From: Gremmenia infestans
Taxonomy: Eukaryota; Ascomycota; Leotiomycetes; Helotiales; Hamatocanthoscyphaceae
DNA: 64,000 bases
Direction: 5' to 3'
Assembly: GCA_032629725.1 (NCBI GenBank)
Contig: JAFEVB010000026.1
Location: forward strand, 124,001-188,000
Both the position numbers and the translations under genes were made by a program. Positions within the stretch are counted from its first letter, which is position 1, and each line of letters begins with the position of its first letter. The notes under the pieces were generated by a model that worked only from the letters and a program-made list of their open reading frames with translations, searched no databases and had not been told where the DNA came from. This document shows positions 12,362-23,339 of this stretch, one piece after another.

Positions 12362-13501
12362 TCAAAGCTGTGCCTTTTCAGATCTCCTTCCCACCTCATC
12401 GAAATAAATCTTCTTCCCCGAATTCAAGCTCTCTTGAAGCGCACACCCTATCTTAACCGCCTGCACCGCACCACTCAACTTCATCGGCAGCTTAAGATCA
12501 TCCAAGATACAGCTCGTAAATTCATTCGCCTCATTCACAAACGCCTGCTCGAACCTGCCGTAATAATGGGCTGGGATCTCCCTCCTGATGCCCGTCGACT
12601 CATAGATGTTCACCAGGTTGCTCGAGGGCTGGGCATTGACCGTGAGCTTCCCCTCCGTACCAATGATCTCCGTAGCATCGTCCTGGCCCGCCGCCATCAT
12701 GCGACTACAGAACAGATACGCAATCTGGCCGCCGTAGAACTCGACAATGCCAACCCCGTTATCCACATCCTTGTGCTTGGCCAGCTCGGGCTGCACGGCC
12801 GTGATGCCGGACGCCACGACGGATTTCACCTTGCTGTCTTGGCCGAAGAACCAGAGCGCGAGATCGATGTCGTGGATGGAGCAGTCGACGAAGATGCCAC
12901 CTGAGAACTCGGCGTAGGCGACAAAGAAGCCCGACGGGTCGAGCTTGTCGCAGGTTTGCGAGCGGAAGACGGAGGGTCGTCCGATTAGGCCAGAGTCCAT
13001 CTTGTTGTAGGCGTCGCGGTAGGAGTCGTCGAAGCGGCGGGAGAAGCCGCACATGACTTTGAGATGGGGCTTCTTCTTCGCGGCGTCCAATACGGTTTGA
13101 GACTATTGCGAGCAAGTTAGTTATCATAGCTATCATGGAGGTGAAGAAAGAAGGGGGATTGGGATAGAACTTACACCTTCGACGGTCACGGAGAGTGGCT
13201 TCTCGCATAGCACGTGCAGGTTTGCTTCTATGCCCTTGATGGCTTGCTCGGCGTGAACAATGGTCGCGGATGCAATGACCACAGCTTCAAGGCCTTCCTG
13301 CTTGATCATCTCCTCGTAGCTGCTGTAAAGAGTGACCCCGAAAGGTTCTAGATGTGTTTTTGCCCATTGCATCTCCACATCATCTGGGGTGCTTGCTGCC
13401 ACCAATTCTGCGCGAGGAGTGCGGTTCAGGAAATGGAGGGCATGGCGCTTGCCCATGCGGCCGAGACCTGCGCAGGCAATCTTGAGCTTCCGAACAGCCA
13501 T
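12362..13501 (-). CDS. Gfo/Idh/MocA oxidoreductase, inositol 2-dehydrogenase-like
   Basis: An NAD(P)-dependent dehydrogenase of 355 residues. Exons are 13175-13501 and 12362-13102, separated by a 72-nt intron. The N-terminal Rossmann motif reads CAGLGRMGKRH. The family signature EKP follows, with the catalytic Lys at about residue 101 (LCEKPLS). The C-terminal domain has the typical segment HDIDLALWFFG. Family members oxidise inositols, sugars or other polyols, and the product is often annotated inositol 2-dehydrogenase. Its tail-to-tail position with myo-inositol oxygenase supports an inositol or uronate role, but substrate is inference. No signal peptide is seen, so it should be cytosolic. 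Confidence 0.88.
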
Positions 13502-14155
13502 TTTGGAGATGAAGGGATTATGTGTATTTCGGAATGAAATGAGATGAGATTCTGCTTCTTGAAATGAAGGGATGGCTGATTGAGAGACAGAGAGTGAAGT
13601 GATGAGAGAAATTGCACCACTGGAAAGCTGGGGAGACGCGTTAAGTACACAACAGCTATACGGGTACCAGCGGTGAGGGGACTACTGCACGTGATGTTCG
13701 AATCTGCATAATGAATTGCCCATTTGTCTGATTTCTGCAGCTCAAGTGGAAGGTCAAAGCCTCGTTCTTAGGGCTACGATGCGGGGACTGCAGGCGAATG
13801 GTGGGGCGAGACCGATCCCCGCATAAGAGTCCCCGCATAAGCTTGACCGTCTTCCAGGAACGGCAATTTTGAAATCTGCGTGCGGCGAGCAGCTGAAGGT
13901 ATGCATGGGTTGAATATCAGAGTAAGGGCAACAATGCCGAGCTTCACTTTACGGAGAGCTTCAATTCAAACTTATGAAACCTTTTACGGAGTAAGGCCGG
14001 CATCTTTAACAATACTATACTGTACCCCACAGAGACATGGGATTACCCCGCGAAAAACCATGTGAAGTGTCAATCCACTACGGAAGTAAAGGAATTGGCC
14101 GGGCAAAACAAAAGCTCCGCAGGGACCACCTCAGGGGCTCAGAGGCCCGAGCGTA
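13502..14155. promoter_or_regulatory. Upstream region of the dehydrogenase gene, with GCGGGG motifs
   Basis: On either strand the CreA-type core GCGGGG occurs at 13781-13786, 13817-13822 and 13831-13836. The last two lie in a direct repeat of TCCCCGCATAAG. The distance to the start codon is about 280-335 bp. No gene is seen between 13502 and 14155. Confidence 0.45.
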
Positions 14156-14729
14156 ATGCTAGAGGTTCCTCTAAAACGAAGTACTCGAGTAAGAGCTGCC
14201 ATAGAAGATCACCCCTGTGGGAAGTTCATTTTGCCCGGGACGAAACAGACCGAAGAGAGCAAAGAAGGAAGACCGACTATCAACTACGAAAAATATTCTT
14301 CCTGCAAAGTTCAAAAGTCAGCTTGGAACCTTCAGCGACATTATCATGTTCATTCATCGAAAAGAAAGACGACGACAAAAGTCATGGCAGTGCGAAGGCG
14401 AATAACACAAAATCCTGCATTCAGTAAGTTCAAGTCCATGGCCGCCATGCCAGGTCCGCAAAGACTGCTGCCCTAAAGAACACTCCTGCTAATGCTGCTT
14501 CAGTGACATTCATCACTTCTTGGATGTATATCAGACATTTACTTGTACCAGCATTGCCGAGTTCGATAACTGCGACCTCCCTCACCTCCTCGGTCCTTCT
14601 ACCAAGAAGCATATTTACGCATCTACATATTCAAGTCATCGCAATGGCCATATAAGTCCTCACGACCGCAAAGGCACCCGCTACTGGGCGCCTTGCATAC
14701 TCCAGAAGGGTTTGAGGCGCGTCACGTGA
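14156..14729 (+). other. Possible relic open frame with a C2H2-like fragment
   Basis: An open frame from 14156 contains SCKVQKSAWNLQRHYHVH, which resembles one C2H2 zinc finger with the His pair spaced correctly but the Cys pair incomplete. A good intron (GTAAGT donor at 14429 or close by, CTAAT branch, CAG acceptor near 14508) follows, but no clear protein comes after it. It may be a degraded gene or chance. Codon content is poor. Confidence 0.2.
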
Positions 14730-15525
14730 TGTGCTTGCGTTGACCCAAGGTAACGTCTCTCCAGTTTACTTAACATCGTTAAATACCTAGGTAGTAACCA
14801 TGTGAGTGGAACTCTTCCGCTGGAGAAACAAGTTTGAGCTCTGAACTAATAATTATCTGCTGATAGCTCAAGAAGTGCTGCGAATGCTGCAGTGAAGTGC
14901 TTTGATGAAAGTCACGCCACATGAGAGACATCGAGAACGCTACTATGACTTCGATGTCCTAGGAATCTATGACTGTCGCTTGAACGGTTTCGGAGAGCTG
15001 ATGCGTGGTTTGACAGGTCAGTCGCTCTCTCTATGATATTTGTTAGGCACGTGATAGGGGTATGGACAGCACTCAGACTTCCCTACTTCTCGGCGTGCAC
15101 AGTCAGTCCGTTCTTATCCGCTTCCTGGTCTGACGACTTTAAAACTCTTCACGAAATCACATACTCAAGTATACACGCCAAGAGGCTGAGTAGGTAATGT
15201 GTCGTTATTATCATTAATATCATTAAGTATTTTGTTCGTCATTACAAGATGGTATCCTGAACCTGTCTGTTAGAAAAATAATACCAACGACGCCGAGAGC
15301 TGAGTCTGATGCCTAACCCGGAATCATCGGCCGCTTCTGACCAGAAGCAATATTTCGTAATGCATGTAAACATCATGTGACGCTCCTCTTTCAGTAAGTG
15401 GGGTGTTCGTCCCAACCCAACCACCTCTCCTCTTCATTGGCTACCTGCTTAGTGAGGGGTCCTCCTTTCTTCGTATTCCCACCATGCCAAGCTGTGAAAA
15501 TATTCAATAACCCCCTCGTATTGCT
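14730..15525. other. Intergenic region, nothing recognised
   Basis: About 800 bp with a TACCTAGGTA palindrome at 14784-14793 and no coding feature that I can support. Confidence 0.5.
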
Positions 15526-16770
15526 TCAGAACCAGCCTCTTTGGTTAACATAGGGAGCCGGCGACATTACAGACTGCCGCAATGGCCAGTCCTCCACCTC
15601 CTGTTCAATCTCAACAACCTCGTCGATTTTCTCGCATTCGGTCTTCTGCGTCTGCTCATACATTGCATACAGCGTATCAACCCAGTGATCCAGGATGCTG
15701 TCAAGCCCTTTCAATTGACACGTCTGACCCGTAAATTGCGATTCGTAGAGGTCTTGTCGAACTTGCTGCTGCATGGCTTCGTAGGCTTCAATCATGAGCA
15801 GGATTTGTAATCCGGATGTCCGGTCTTGCTGTTCCCTGGGATGTTGTTTGGAAAGCACTGTCGCGAGTTCATTGGATAAAAGGGTCGTGCACATTTGAAG
15901 CGCGATGTCATTGTCCGAATCAGGGACTGCGTCTGCATCTGCGTTCCAGGCCTGCGAATCAGGCGGGAGGATGCGCATGTATGGTTTATCCACTAGATGG
16001 AGCTTCTCGATCTCAAAATAGCTTTTTGTTGGCGAGTTTGACATTGTTGAGGCTGGTGATTGAGGCGAATCTAAGCCCACGAGAGTTTCGCAACTCGAAA
16101 TGGAGGAATTGGATCTTGCGTGCGCTTTGATGGTATCTCGTAGACTCAGCTGACTTTTGACTTTTCGCAGCCTTCTTCGTGGTTTCGCGAGCTGAGGTTC
16201 AATTGAGGGCGTGTAGACGCGGGGTGGTAATTCGGCGCGATACTGGTCGGCGTAGCATTTGGCGGGGTCGACATCGATTTCTAAGGGCTCGGATTCCAGC
16301 TGCCCAACATATAAGACTGGGGTTTTGCATCTTCGACGTTTGCAGTCGCCAGCGTCCATTTCGTCCCCGGAATAATGGCTGAGCGCTTCGTTTGAATGAT
16401 TTGAAAGATGAATTTCGAGGACATTGTTGGGTATAGCTAGATGTTGAAAAGAGACCTCGCTCGTATTTCCGGTTTTCTGGAGCTGACTGTGCCCCTGGTC
16501 GGTCAGAACGTCATCGGCACCGTTGTCTGTGAGTGTGAGGCAGGATTGGGCCTTTACAACATCGAAAATGTCTTTACAGGGACGGAAGGCTCGAGGTGGT
16601 TTTTGTAGCCTCCTGCGCTCTTTATTTTGTTGCATCGAGGTGGTTGGGACATCTGAGTTTTGTTGGTGCGCCATGCCCAGCATGTATAGTAGAAACGCCA
16701 TCTTGATATTCGTTTTGGTCCACCAGGTAGGTCGTGTTAGAAAAGCCAAAGCAATCAATGCCACGGCCAA
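15526..16770 (-). CDS. Conserved-looking hypothetical protein
   Basis: An uninterrupted reading frame of 414 codons with coding-like composition. I do not recognise the family. The first part has Met codons at 16770 and 16701; the second (MAFLLYMLGMAHQQ) is an equally good start, and the short hydrophobic N-terminus could be an anchor or just untranslated sequence. The middle is polar and low in complexity, with basic clusters (CKRRRCK, KPRRRLRKVK) and Ser-rich runs typical of disordered, possibly nuclear proteins. A helical segment follows (LLMIEAYEAMQQQV, then LDHWVDTLYAMYEQ). The C-terminus is PYVNQRGWF. No catalytic motif is visible. Confidence 0.6.
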   Translation of the reverse strand: MAVALIALAFLTRPTWWTKTNIKMAFLLYMLGMAHQQNSDVPTTSMQQNKERRRLQKPPRAFRPCKDIFDVVKAQSCLTLTDNGADDVLTDQGHSQLQKTGNTSEVSFQHLAIPNNVLEIHLSNHSNEALSHYSGDEMDAGDCKRRRCKTPVLYVGQLESEPLEIDVDPAKCYADQYRAELPPRVYTPSIEPQLAKPRRRLRKVKSQLSLRDTIKAHARSNSSISSCETLVGLDSPQSPASTMSNSPTKSYFEIEKLHLVDKPYMRILPPDSQAWNADADAVPDSDNDIALQMCTTLLSNELATVLSKQHPREQQDRTSGLQILLMIEAYEAMQQQVRQDLYESQFTGQTCQLKGLDSILDHWVDTLYAMYEQTQKTECEKIDEVVEIEQEVEDWPLRQSVMSPAPYVNQRGWF

Positions 16771-18632
16771 CGAATGCTAGGTATTCAATGCTTTTGCGTT
16801 GCCGTTTGCGATGAGTTTGGTGTTCTTCGTGCAGGCAAACACAAATGATTTCACAATGCCAACATTATGTGTTTTCCAAAAACCACGCTGTCAGGACGAC
16901 AGGCTTTATCGTCACTATATATATTTCAAGGCCTTTCCGAAACTTTAAATCGGGGGCGCGATTCTCGTATTGAAGCTTGCTGCACGTCAACGCTATCGTA
17001 ACACTTTTCTCTCCGCCACTTGCAATTGGTGTGATAAGCTAAGCGATGTATCTAGGGAGGTTGGGCGGTTTAGCGATCCGAAAATTTGACTATTGAAATC
17101 GTAAAAGAGGATACATCGTACACTCACTGAGTTGTCTTGCAGTACGTGGGTCGGTGTGAGACTGTTGTTTGGTGGCGTTGTTGGATTTAAAAAAAACGTC
17201 AGACCCTCTTCTAGAACAGATCCCTACAGGGTTACAGTGCGTAGGTAGATTAGCGTATTTGAGGCCGAGTGCCACCAGCCGAGTTTTCGGTTTTTACTTG
17301 GTAGATGGACATCCCAACCTCCCTCTCTCCTACTCGAAGCATTGCCCGAACGTACTAGAGTTAAGTATAGTTCTTTGATTCCTGCGAGAGATTAACAATC
17401 CGAAAGTATAGTAGTATTCGCAACTCGCAAACGCAGGATTTTGTCCCTCAAAACTCTCAATGCCACTCCTGTTGTTCCTGTGTTACTTCTCCAAATGTGA
17501 AGCTACGATCAATTATCAGTCTATCATGCCGTGATAAGGTGGTGTTGAAGCTGAAACTTATCCGCGACATCACATGCCAGATGCCCTTGTCTTGATTTTT
17601 GAAGGTGGTCAGCGGGTGCGCCGACTGTGAGATAGATACTGCAAGGCTGAGATAATCCTCAAAAATTGACTGCAGTCATCGATTGACCTTCAAGAAGTCA
17701 CCGAAACATCGTCTGGAGTCAAGCCTTCCATCACTGTGCTTCTGCCCCTACTGCAATTGTTTAAGCTAGATTAATCACCCGCAGACAATGTATAACTAGG
17801 CTGGAGAAAATGATTCAGGTTTCGAGTTATTGATGAAGATGCCCGTCTTCATTTGACCTGGCCTGTTGGAAGTCTCATCACGTGTCTTAGCGATGAGGTT
17901 GGACTGTCTTGCCGTCGTTTATGAGATCTTCCTTCATTTCGCGTTTGGAATATACAGATAGATCAACTTCGCCCTTGATATCAACTCGAACAATCATAGC
18001 CCTGAGATCGATTTTCGCGATAAATAATGGGTCATGTGATAGTCAGTTGAGGCTGAGCTCAAGTTCGGTGTGATTACATATCAAGAGCATGTCAAAGTTA
18101 TACTAGTCGCAATACGTGACAAGACAATCACCTCGACACGTGAATTGAAGAATCTCCATCATTGCGCCTTTCCTAAGAGGGGCTACCAGCTCTAACTAAC
18201 AGCTACCAAGTTGCGACTGTTCAGGTGCTTCCATTCGAGGATAAAATATTCTCTCTCCCCACTGCCGGATACTGCGCAATCTGGGGAAGCTGCCTTTCCC
18301 CGCAAGATACTACACTTCGCCCGGCACAATTCCCGCGTGTCTACTTGGCGGTACAATGACACCAAAAGGTACTGTACCTACCTAGGTACCTTTTCCCGGC
18401 CGTCAAAGGATAAAGAATTAATATTCTACCCAATATCTGTCAATTCGCGCCGGTAGATGACCCGTATGATGGTGAGCTCGGCACATGTGACGGACAAGCT
18501 GCGGCTGGTAAAAGCTTCGTGGCTTTGAAAGTCAAACTTGGCGCACTTGACAGAATATAAGTAGAATATGTTTCCATATGTTCCATTCGTCTTAATCTAT
18601 TACGCGCTCGTCGAATATAAAGGTCTAGCATT
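16771..18632. other. Long intergenic region upstream of the GH79 gene
   Basis: About 1.9 kb without a supportable gene; all open frames are short. CreA-type motifs occur near the GH79 start: CCCCAC at 18257-18262, CTGGGG at 18281-18286 and CCCCGC at 18298-18303. A TACCTAGGTA palindrome is at 18379-18388. Confidence 0.5.
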
Positions 18633-20487
18633 ATGTTTTTCCTGTCCATGAAAAAACTGTTGTGCGTTCTGCCAGCTCTGGCAAACGCTGTCACTTACAC
18701 AGTGCCAGCTTCTGCTGCAACAGGAGCAACAACTCTTGATCCAGCTCCTGTGGGACTCTCGTACGTCTTCTCCTAATTTCTCGTGCTCATCCCTAATGGT
18801 ACCATGGCAGATTCGAATTCTTCGCCTTCCCATCATACTTTAAAAACGTGACGGCGACGAACCAATGTCTTCAAAATTTTGAGACATTGACAGGAAAATG
18901 GCCTCCGATACGAATTGGTGGAACAACCCAGTACACCCCTCCTAGTGTTGCGGTAGGAAATTGGTTTCTAATTCCCAGGTAGAGACCGGGCTACTTATGA
19001 TCCCAAAATTTCGGCAGATGTCGTCTACACGGTCACTGCTTCGACTGATGCACCTGCTGCGTTGAGCTTCGGTCCCTCCTTCATGACTCTTGCGGCGACC
19101 TATGCTGGTACTGTCGTTCTTGGTAGGTCAACTTTGAGGAATTTGGAGCTTCAATTGACCATTTGAAAGGGCTCAATCGTGGTCATGACAATATCACAAA
19201 CACAATTGCTGCGGCCAAAATCGCAAAGAGTAGCATGACAAACTTGCTTGCAATTGAGCTCGGAAATGAGCCAGAATGTAAGCTTTCTCCCATCTAAGCA
19301 ACTGGATCAACAGCTAATTTTCGCGCAAGACTGGTCAGGAGTTCAGCCCATCGCCTCCGGGACATGGACTCCTGCCACCGATGCCGCATCTCAGGATAAT
19401 TGGGATATACTAGTCGGGCAAGCACTGAGTACCCAATCTATCATTCAAGCCGGAAACTCGAATTCAGGGCCTCCGACATGGGGAGCAGCCGAGCTGATTG
19501 CCACTGAAAATGAAACGGCAAAGTCATACGTCTATGACTATGCGCACCATAATTACCCCGGAGGGACCTTGACTTCACTGATGAGCCACAGTAGCATTTC
19601 GAGCAATGTAGGAATCTTCACTGCAGACGTTGCAGCCGCAATAGGAACAGGAAAGGAGTATGTTCTTGTAAGCAAAACTGGCTCTTTGATTTTACCCTAC
19701 CCCCTTCTATCATGTTTCGTCTCATGTACTCCAACTACTCCTTACATACTTCCGAAAAAAGGGAATTCGCTCTTCTTCTGCTCTCAAAACACTCTTGAAG
19801 AGGAAATAACTAACTCCCCCGTGATGTAGGGGGAAACGAACTCAGGTACCTTCTCCCCAACCCCATCCTACACCCTCAAAACCCCACTAAGTAAGAAACA
19901 CAGTCTCTGGCGGTGGAGCAGCGGACGTATCCCCTGCTTTCGGAGCCGCTCTCTGGACAATGGACTATGTTCTCCGCACCTCTCTCGCCAACATCAAACG
20001 CGCGTATTTCCACCACGGCACCATCGGGGCCTGCTACTATTGTTGGTGGGGACGTTTTGATATGGGTGCGCCCTACTACGGCGCATACGCAGCGGTAGCC
20101 GCGCTGGCAGGCGGCTCCTACATATCAGCCCTCGATGACGGGAGCACGAACTACGCCGTCTACATCATCTACGACTCGGCACGCAAGCCGCTGCGCGCAC
20201 TGTTGTATAACTCGGACTACTATGCCGCAGGGACTGGGACGCGGGGGAGTCAGAGCTTTGTGCTGCAGGGCTTGACGGCGGCGAGTGTGAAGGCGAAGAG
20301 GTTGACTGCTGCGGGGGCCGGGAGTAGGGTGGATCAGGGGAGTAATCCTACGTTTGGGGGCCAGACGTTTGCGAATGTCACGTGTGCGATTGGGGGCACA
20401 GAGGTTTTTGAGAGCACGACTGTGGTCACTGGGGGGGCTACGTTTACGGTTGCTGCATCAGAGGCGTTGCTTTTATATTTACAATGA
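18633..20487 (+). CDS. Secreted GH79 glycoside hydrolase, beta-glucuronidase-like
   Basis: A 477-residue enzyme of the fungal GH79 type (TIM barrel plus C-terminal beta domain). Exons: 18633-18760, 18811-18930, 18983-19122, 19170-19277, 19330-19667, 19830-19845 and 19904-20487. Residues 1-19 look like a signal peptide ending ALANA. Barrel landmarks are IRIGGTTQDRATYDP and the acid/base segment LAIELGNEPE (Glu163). The nucleophile segment VLGETNS (Glu280) is split by an intron, and most of it comes from a 16-nt exon. Known fungal GH79 enzymes release terminal glucuronic acid or 4-O-methylglucuronic acid from arabinogalactan-protein. The next gene downstream, on the same strand, is a GH43 exo-1,3-galactanase, which fits that substrate. 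The intron at 19668-19829 is homologous to one in the NCS1 permease gene. Confidence 0.88.
19668..19829 (+). mobile_element. Introner-like element, copy A (intron of GH79 gene)
   Basis: This 162-nt intron begins GTAAGC and ends GATGTAG. Its first ~113 nt and last ~49 nt align, with few mismatches, to the two ends of the intron at 49675-49994. Shared blocks include ACTGGCTCTTTGATTTT, ATGTTTCGTCT and CTCAAAACACTCTTGAAGAG. Homology runs to both splice sites, so the intron itself, not surrounding DNA, was copied. Copy A lacks about 163 nt present in the middle of copy B. Confidence 0.85.
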
Positions 20488-21120
20488 GTGTGCATGTCGA
20501 TGTCTATGTGGATATGAAAGAAAATGAGGTGTGGAATTTGGAAATTGTAAGTCTGGTGTTTTGATGTTCTGTGCTGTGCTGGGCTTGCTTGATTGGAGCG
20601 TCTGTCTACGATAGGTACCTGAATAGTCAAGTACAGTACTTCTCACCATCTTTCCGAAGTTCCACACAAAAGTGAATTACCCCTATTCTCGCCGTAGCAT
20701 TCCACCGACTGACTCCACAGCGTAGCAGATCTCCGGGAAATTAAGGTTTATACGAGATCGAGCACTGGCGCATGACATGACACAATGCTACTATACGAAC
20801 AAATTACATAGAGAAATCCGGTGTATTCGGCACTTGGCATGTTTGTTTCCACCTCACGGCAGTTGAGGTAAAGTGGTCTACGCGGGGAACCTTCTAATAT
20901 GGAATAACTTTTTCGTATACGAAGGGAGTATAATAATACGTTTAGTACAATTCATAAAGGGAGGAGCATGTTATAATATGGCGGTATATCCTGCCTGATC
21001 TTTATCGAGTTTTGCTTGCTTACTTGCTTATTTGCTTTTTCTCCTGTTTATTTTTCATATACTGCATGACTCTTGTCGACAGAAAGAGAGACATAACTCT
21101 GATTTGAATACCCATCCACG
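20488..21120. other. Spacer between the two glycoside hydrolase genes
   Basis: Holds the 3' region of the GH79 gene and the promoter of the GH43 gene. No coding feature is seen. Confidence 0.55.
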
Positions 21121-23165
21121 ATGTTCCTCCTCCCAACCATCCTCCTTGCGCTTGCAACTCTTACTACATCATCCCTCCAAATCGTACCTCCCCCTTCCCC
21201 CTTCCCCCTATTATACCCCATCCCCTTCCTCCCTTCCCCTTGCCTAAAAAAAAACACTAACAGCTCCCTCTTTCTCTCCCATAGGTCCCCGGTGCATCCA
21301 TAACCGCCACCGGCACGAACCAACACCTACAAGCGCACGGCGGCTCCATCGTCTACACAGGGGGACTCTACTACCTAATCGGCGAGAACAAACTAGATGG
21401 CTCGGCGTTCCAGAGCATAAACTGCTATTCGTCGGCTGATCTGGTGGATTGGGCGTTTGTGGGTGAGTTGCTGAGCGTAGGGGACAGTGGGGGGGATTTG
21501 GGGAGCGGGAGGGTGGTGGAAAGACCGCATGTGCTTTGGAATGAGGGGGCGGGGAAGTGGGTTATGGTATGTTGTGTTTTTTTTTCTTCTTCGTCTTTTT
21601 GGAGGAGGTTGGGGGTGGGGATATGGATTTGGGATGTGGAGAGCTGGATTGGACTGGACTGGGCTGATCTGATGGGCGTGTGCTTAGTGGATGCATATTG
21701 ATAACTCGAGTTACGGGGAGGCGAAAGCCGGCGTGGCCTCGAGTAAAAACAGTAACATCTGTGGGTCATACGATTATATGTGAGTTTAAAAGTGGATAAC
21801 TGATTGAGAGGAAGGGCGAGGGAAGTTGCTAATGCTGGTGCTGATATGTTATTACTGCAGTGGATCGAGTCAACCGCTTGGATTTCAAAGCCGGGATCTG
21901 AATGTTTTCAAAGGCAAGTTTGCTAACTGGACCCTGAAAAGAAAGAATGCGAGAGACTAACCGGAAATAGATACCGATGGCACTGGCTATTTGTTGACTG
22001 AAGATGTAAGTTAAGAGGTATTAAAGAAAATAGAGGAAGAAAAGGGGCTGATGAGACTGTCTGGTAGCGCGTAAACGGACTCAGGATCGATAAACTGTCA
22101 TCGGATTACTTGACAGTAGAGTCTGCGACATATCTCTGGGCAAACCCAACTTCTTTCGAAGCTTCCGCTATATATAAGTCTGGGAATACTTATTTCGCCT
22201 TTGCGTCGCACGAGAGCGGATGGGGTAAGTCGGTTTGCTCTTCATTTTTTTCGCTGAGACTGTGTTGTGTTGTTACTTGGCTAATATGAAACCTCATTCA
22301 TAATGTAGCACCAAACGATAATGTTTACTGCACGGCAACTAGCCTTTCAGGCCCTTGGTCCAGCTGGGCTCTTTTTGCACCGAGTGGGACAGATACTTAT
22401 TCCTCGCAGACTGCGGGTGTTATAGAGGTCAATGGAACGGTCATGTATTTTACCCCGTCTTCCTTTACTTGAATCAGACAAGCAAGTAAACAAATAAAGC
22501 GTGTTGTGTTGACAGAAAACAGGTACATGGGCGACCGCTGGGTCTCGACTAACCTTATGCGCTCCACTTACGTCTGGCTTCCTCTCACCCTCTCAGGCAC
22601 AACAGCAACTCTCGTACCTCCCCTCCCCTATATCCCTCCCCCCAGATGCCTAACAAATACCAGACCAACGAAGTAAATTGGATCCTAAACTCCAACTCCT
22701 GGTCCAACGGCCCCAGCGAAACCACACCCGAAGCAGAAGCTAGCACCAACACGCTCTCCGGTGGTGCAAAGGTCATTGCATGTAGTGGCTGTTCAGGTGC
22801 CCAATCTATCGGCTATATCGGAGGTGGTTCAGGCGGGAAACTCATATTTTCGAATATTTCTAGTAGCGTCGCGACGACGTCGACGATACGGATCCATTAC
22901 ACGAATGCGGATTCTTCGCAGCGGTACGCGAGTGTGGTGGTAAATGGTGTCAGCCATGTTGTGGCTTTCATTCCGACGCCTGATGATAACACGCCTGGGA
23001 CGGCGACGCTGACGGTTCCGTTGAATAGTGGAAGTGCGAATACGATTGCGTTTGAGGCGTATAATGGGGGTTGGGGTGAGTTGTTCCGCGGGAGGATGTT
23101 GGAAGGAAGTGTGCTGACTATATGTAGGCCCGAATATCGACAGGCTGATGGTCCCTGTGTCTTGA
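21121..23165 (+). CDS. Secreted GH43 exo-beta-1,3-galactanase with CBM35-like domain
   Basis: A 458-residue secreted enzyme with ten exons: 21121-21183, 21285-21566, 21688-21779, 21861-21913, 21971-22005, 22068-22224, 22309-22444, 22523-22613, 22646-23075 and 23128-23165. A signal peptide covers about residues 1-19. The five-bladed propeller matches the GH43_24 exo-1,3-galactanases: INCYSSADLVDW, VVERPHVLWN, ASHESGWAPN, MGDRW. Glu in FEASAI and Gln in YSSQTAG fit the residues known from the Phanerochaete enzyme, which lacks a usual catalytic base. The C-terminal part (IGYIGGGSGG, then IAFEAYNGGWGPNIDRL) is a CBM35-like galactan-binding domain. The intron at 21914 uses a GC donor (AAAG/GCAAGT). 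The intron at 22614-22645 is only 32 nt, so a small frameshift there is an alternative. The likely substrate is the 1,3-galactan backbone of arabinogalactan-protein. Confidence 0.88.
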
Positions 23166-23339
23166 GGTAAGGTGATGATGCTATTTGTGGAGGATATTGC
23201 AATGTATGATGGGATTTGAATGTGAAATACTCTCTGGGACGCCATGGATGCTTCCAAGGAGGGAGCTCTGTTAAATGGGATCGGACTTGAAAAAATTCAT
23301 ATTGATTGTCTTAAATTTGTGAGACATTCTCAAGCCGGG

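Noticed and set aside
12434..12904. Open frame of 156 codons on the + strand across the dehydrogenase gene
   Set aside because: Antisense to a well-supported exon and unrecognisable.
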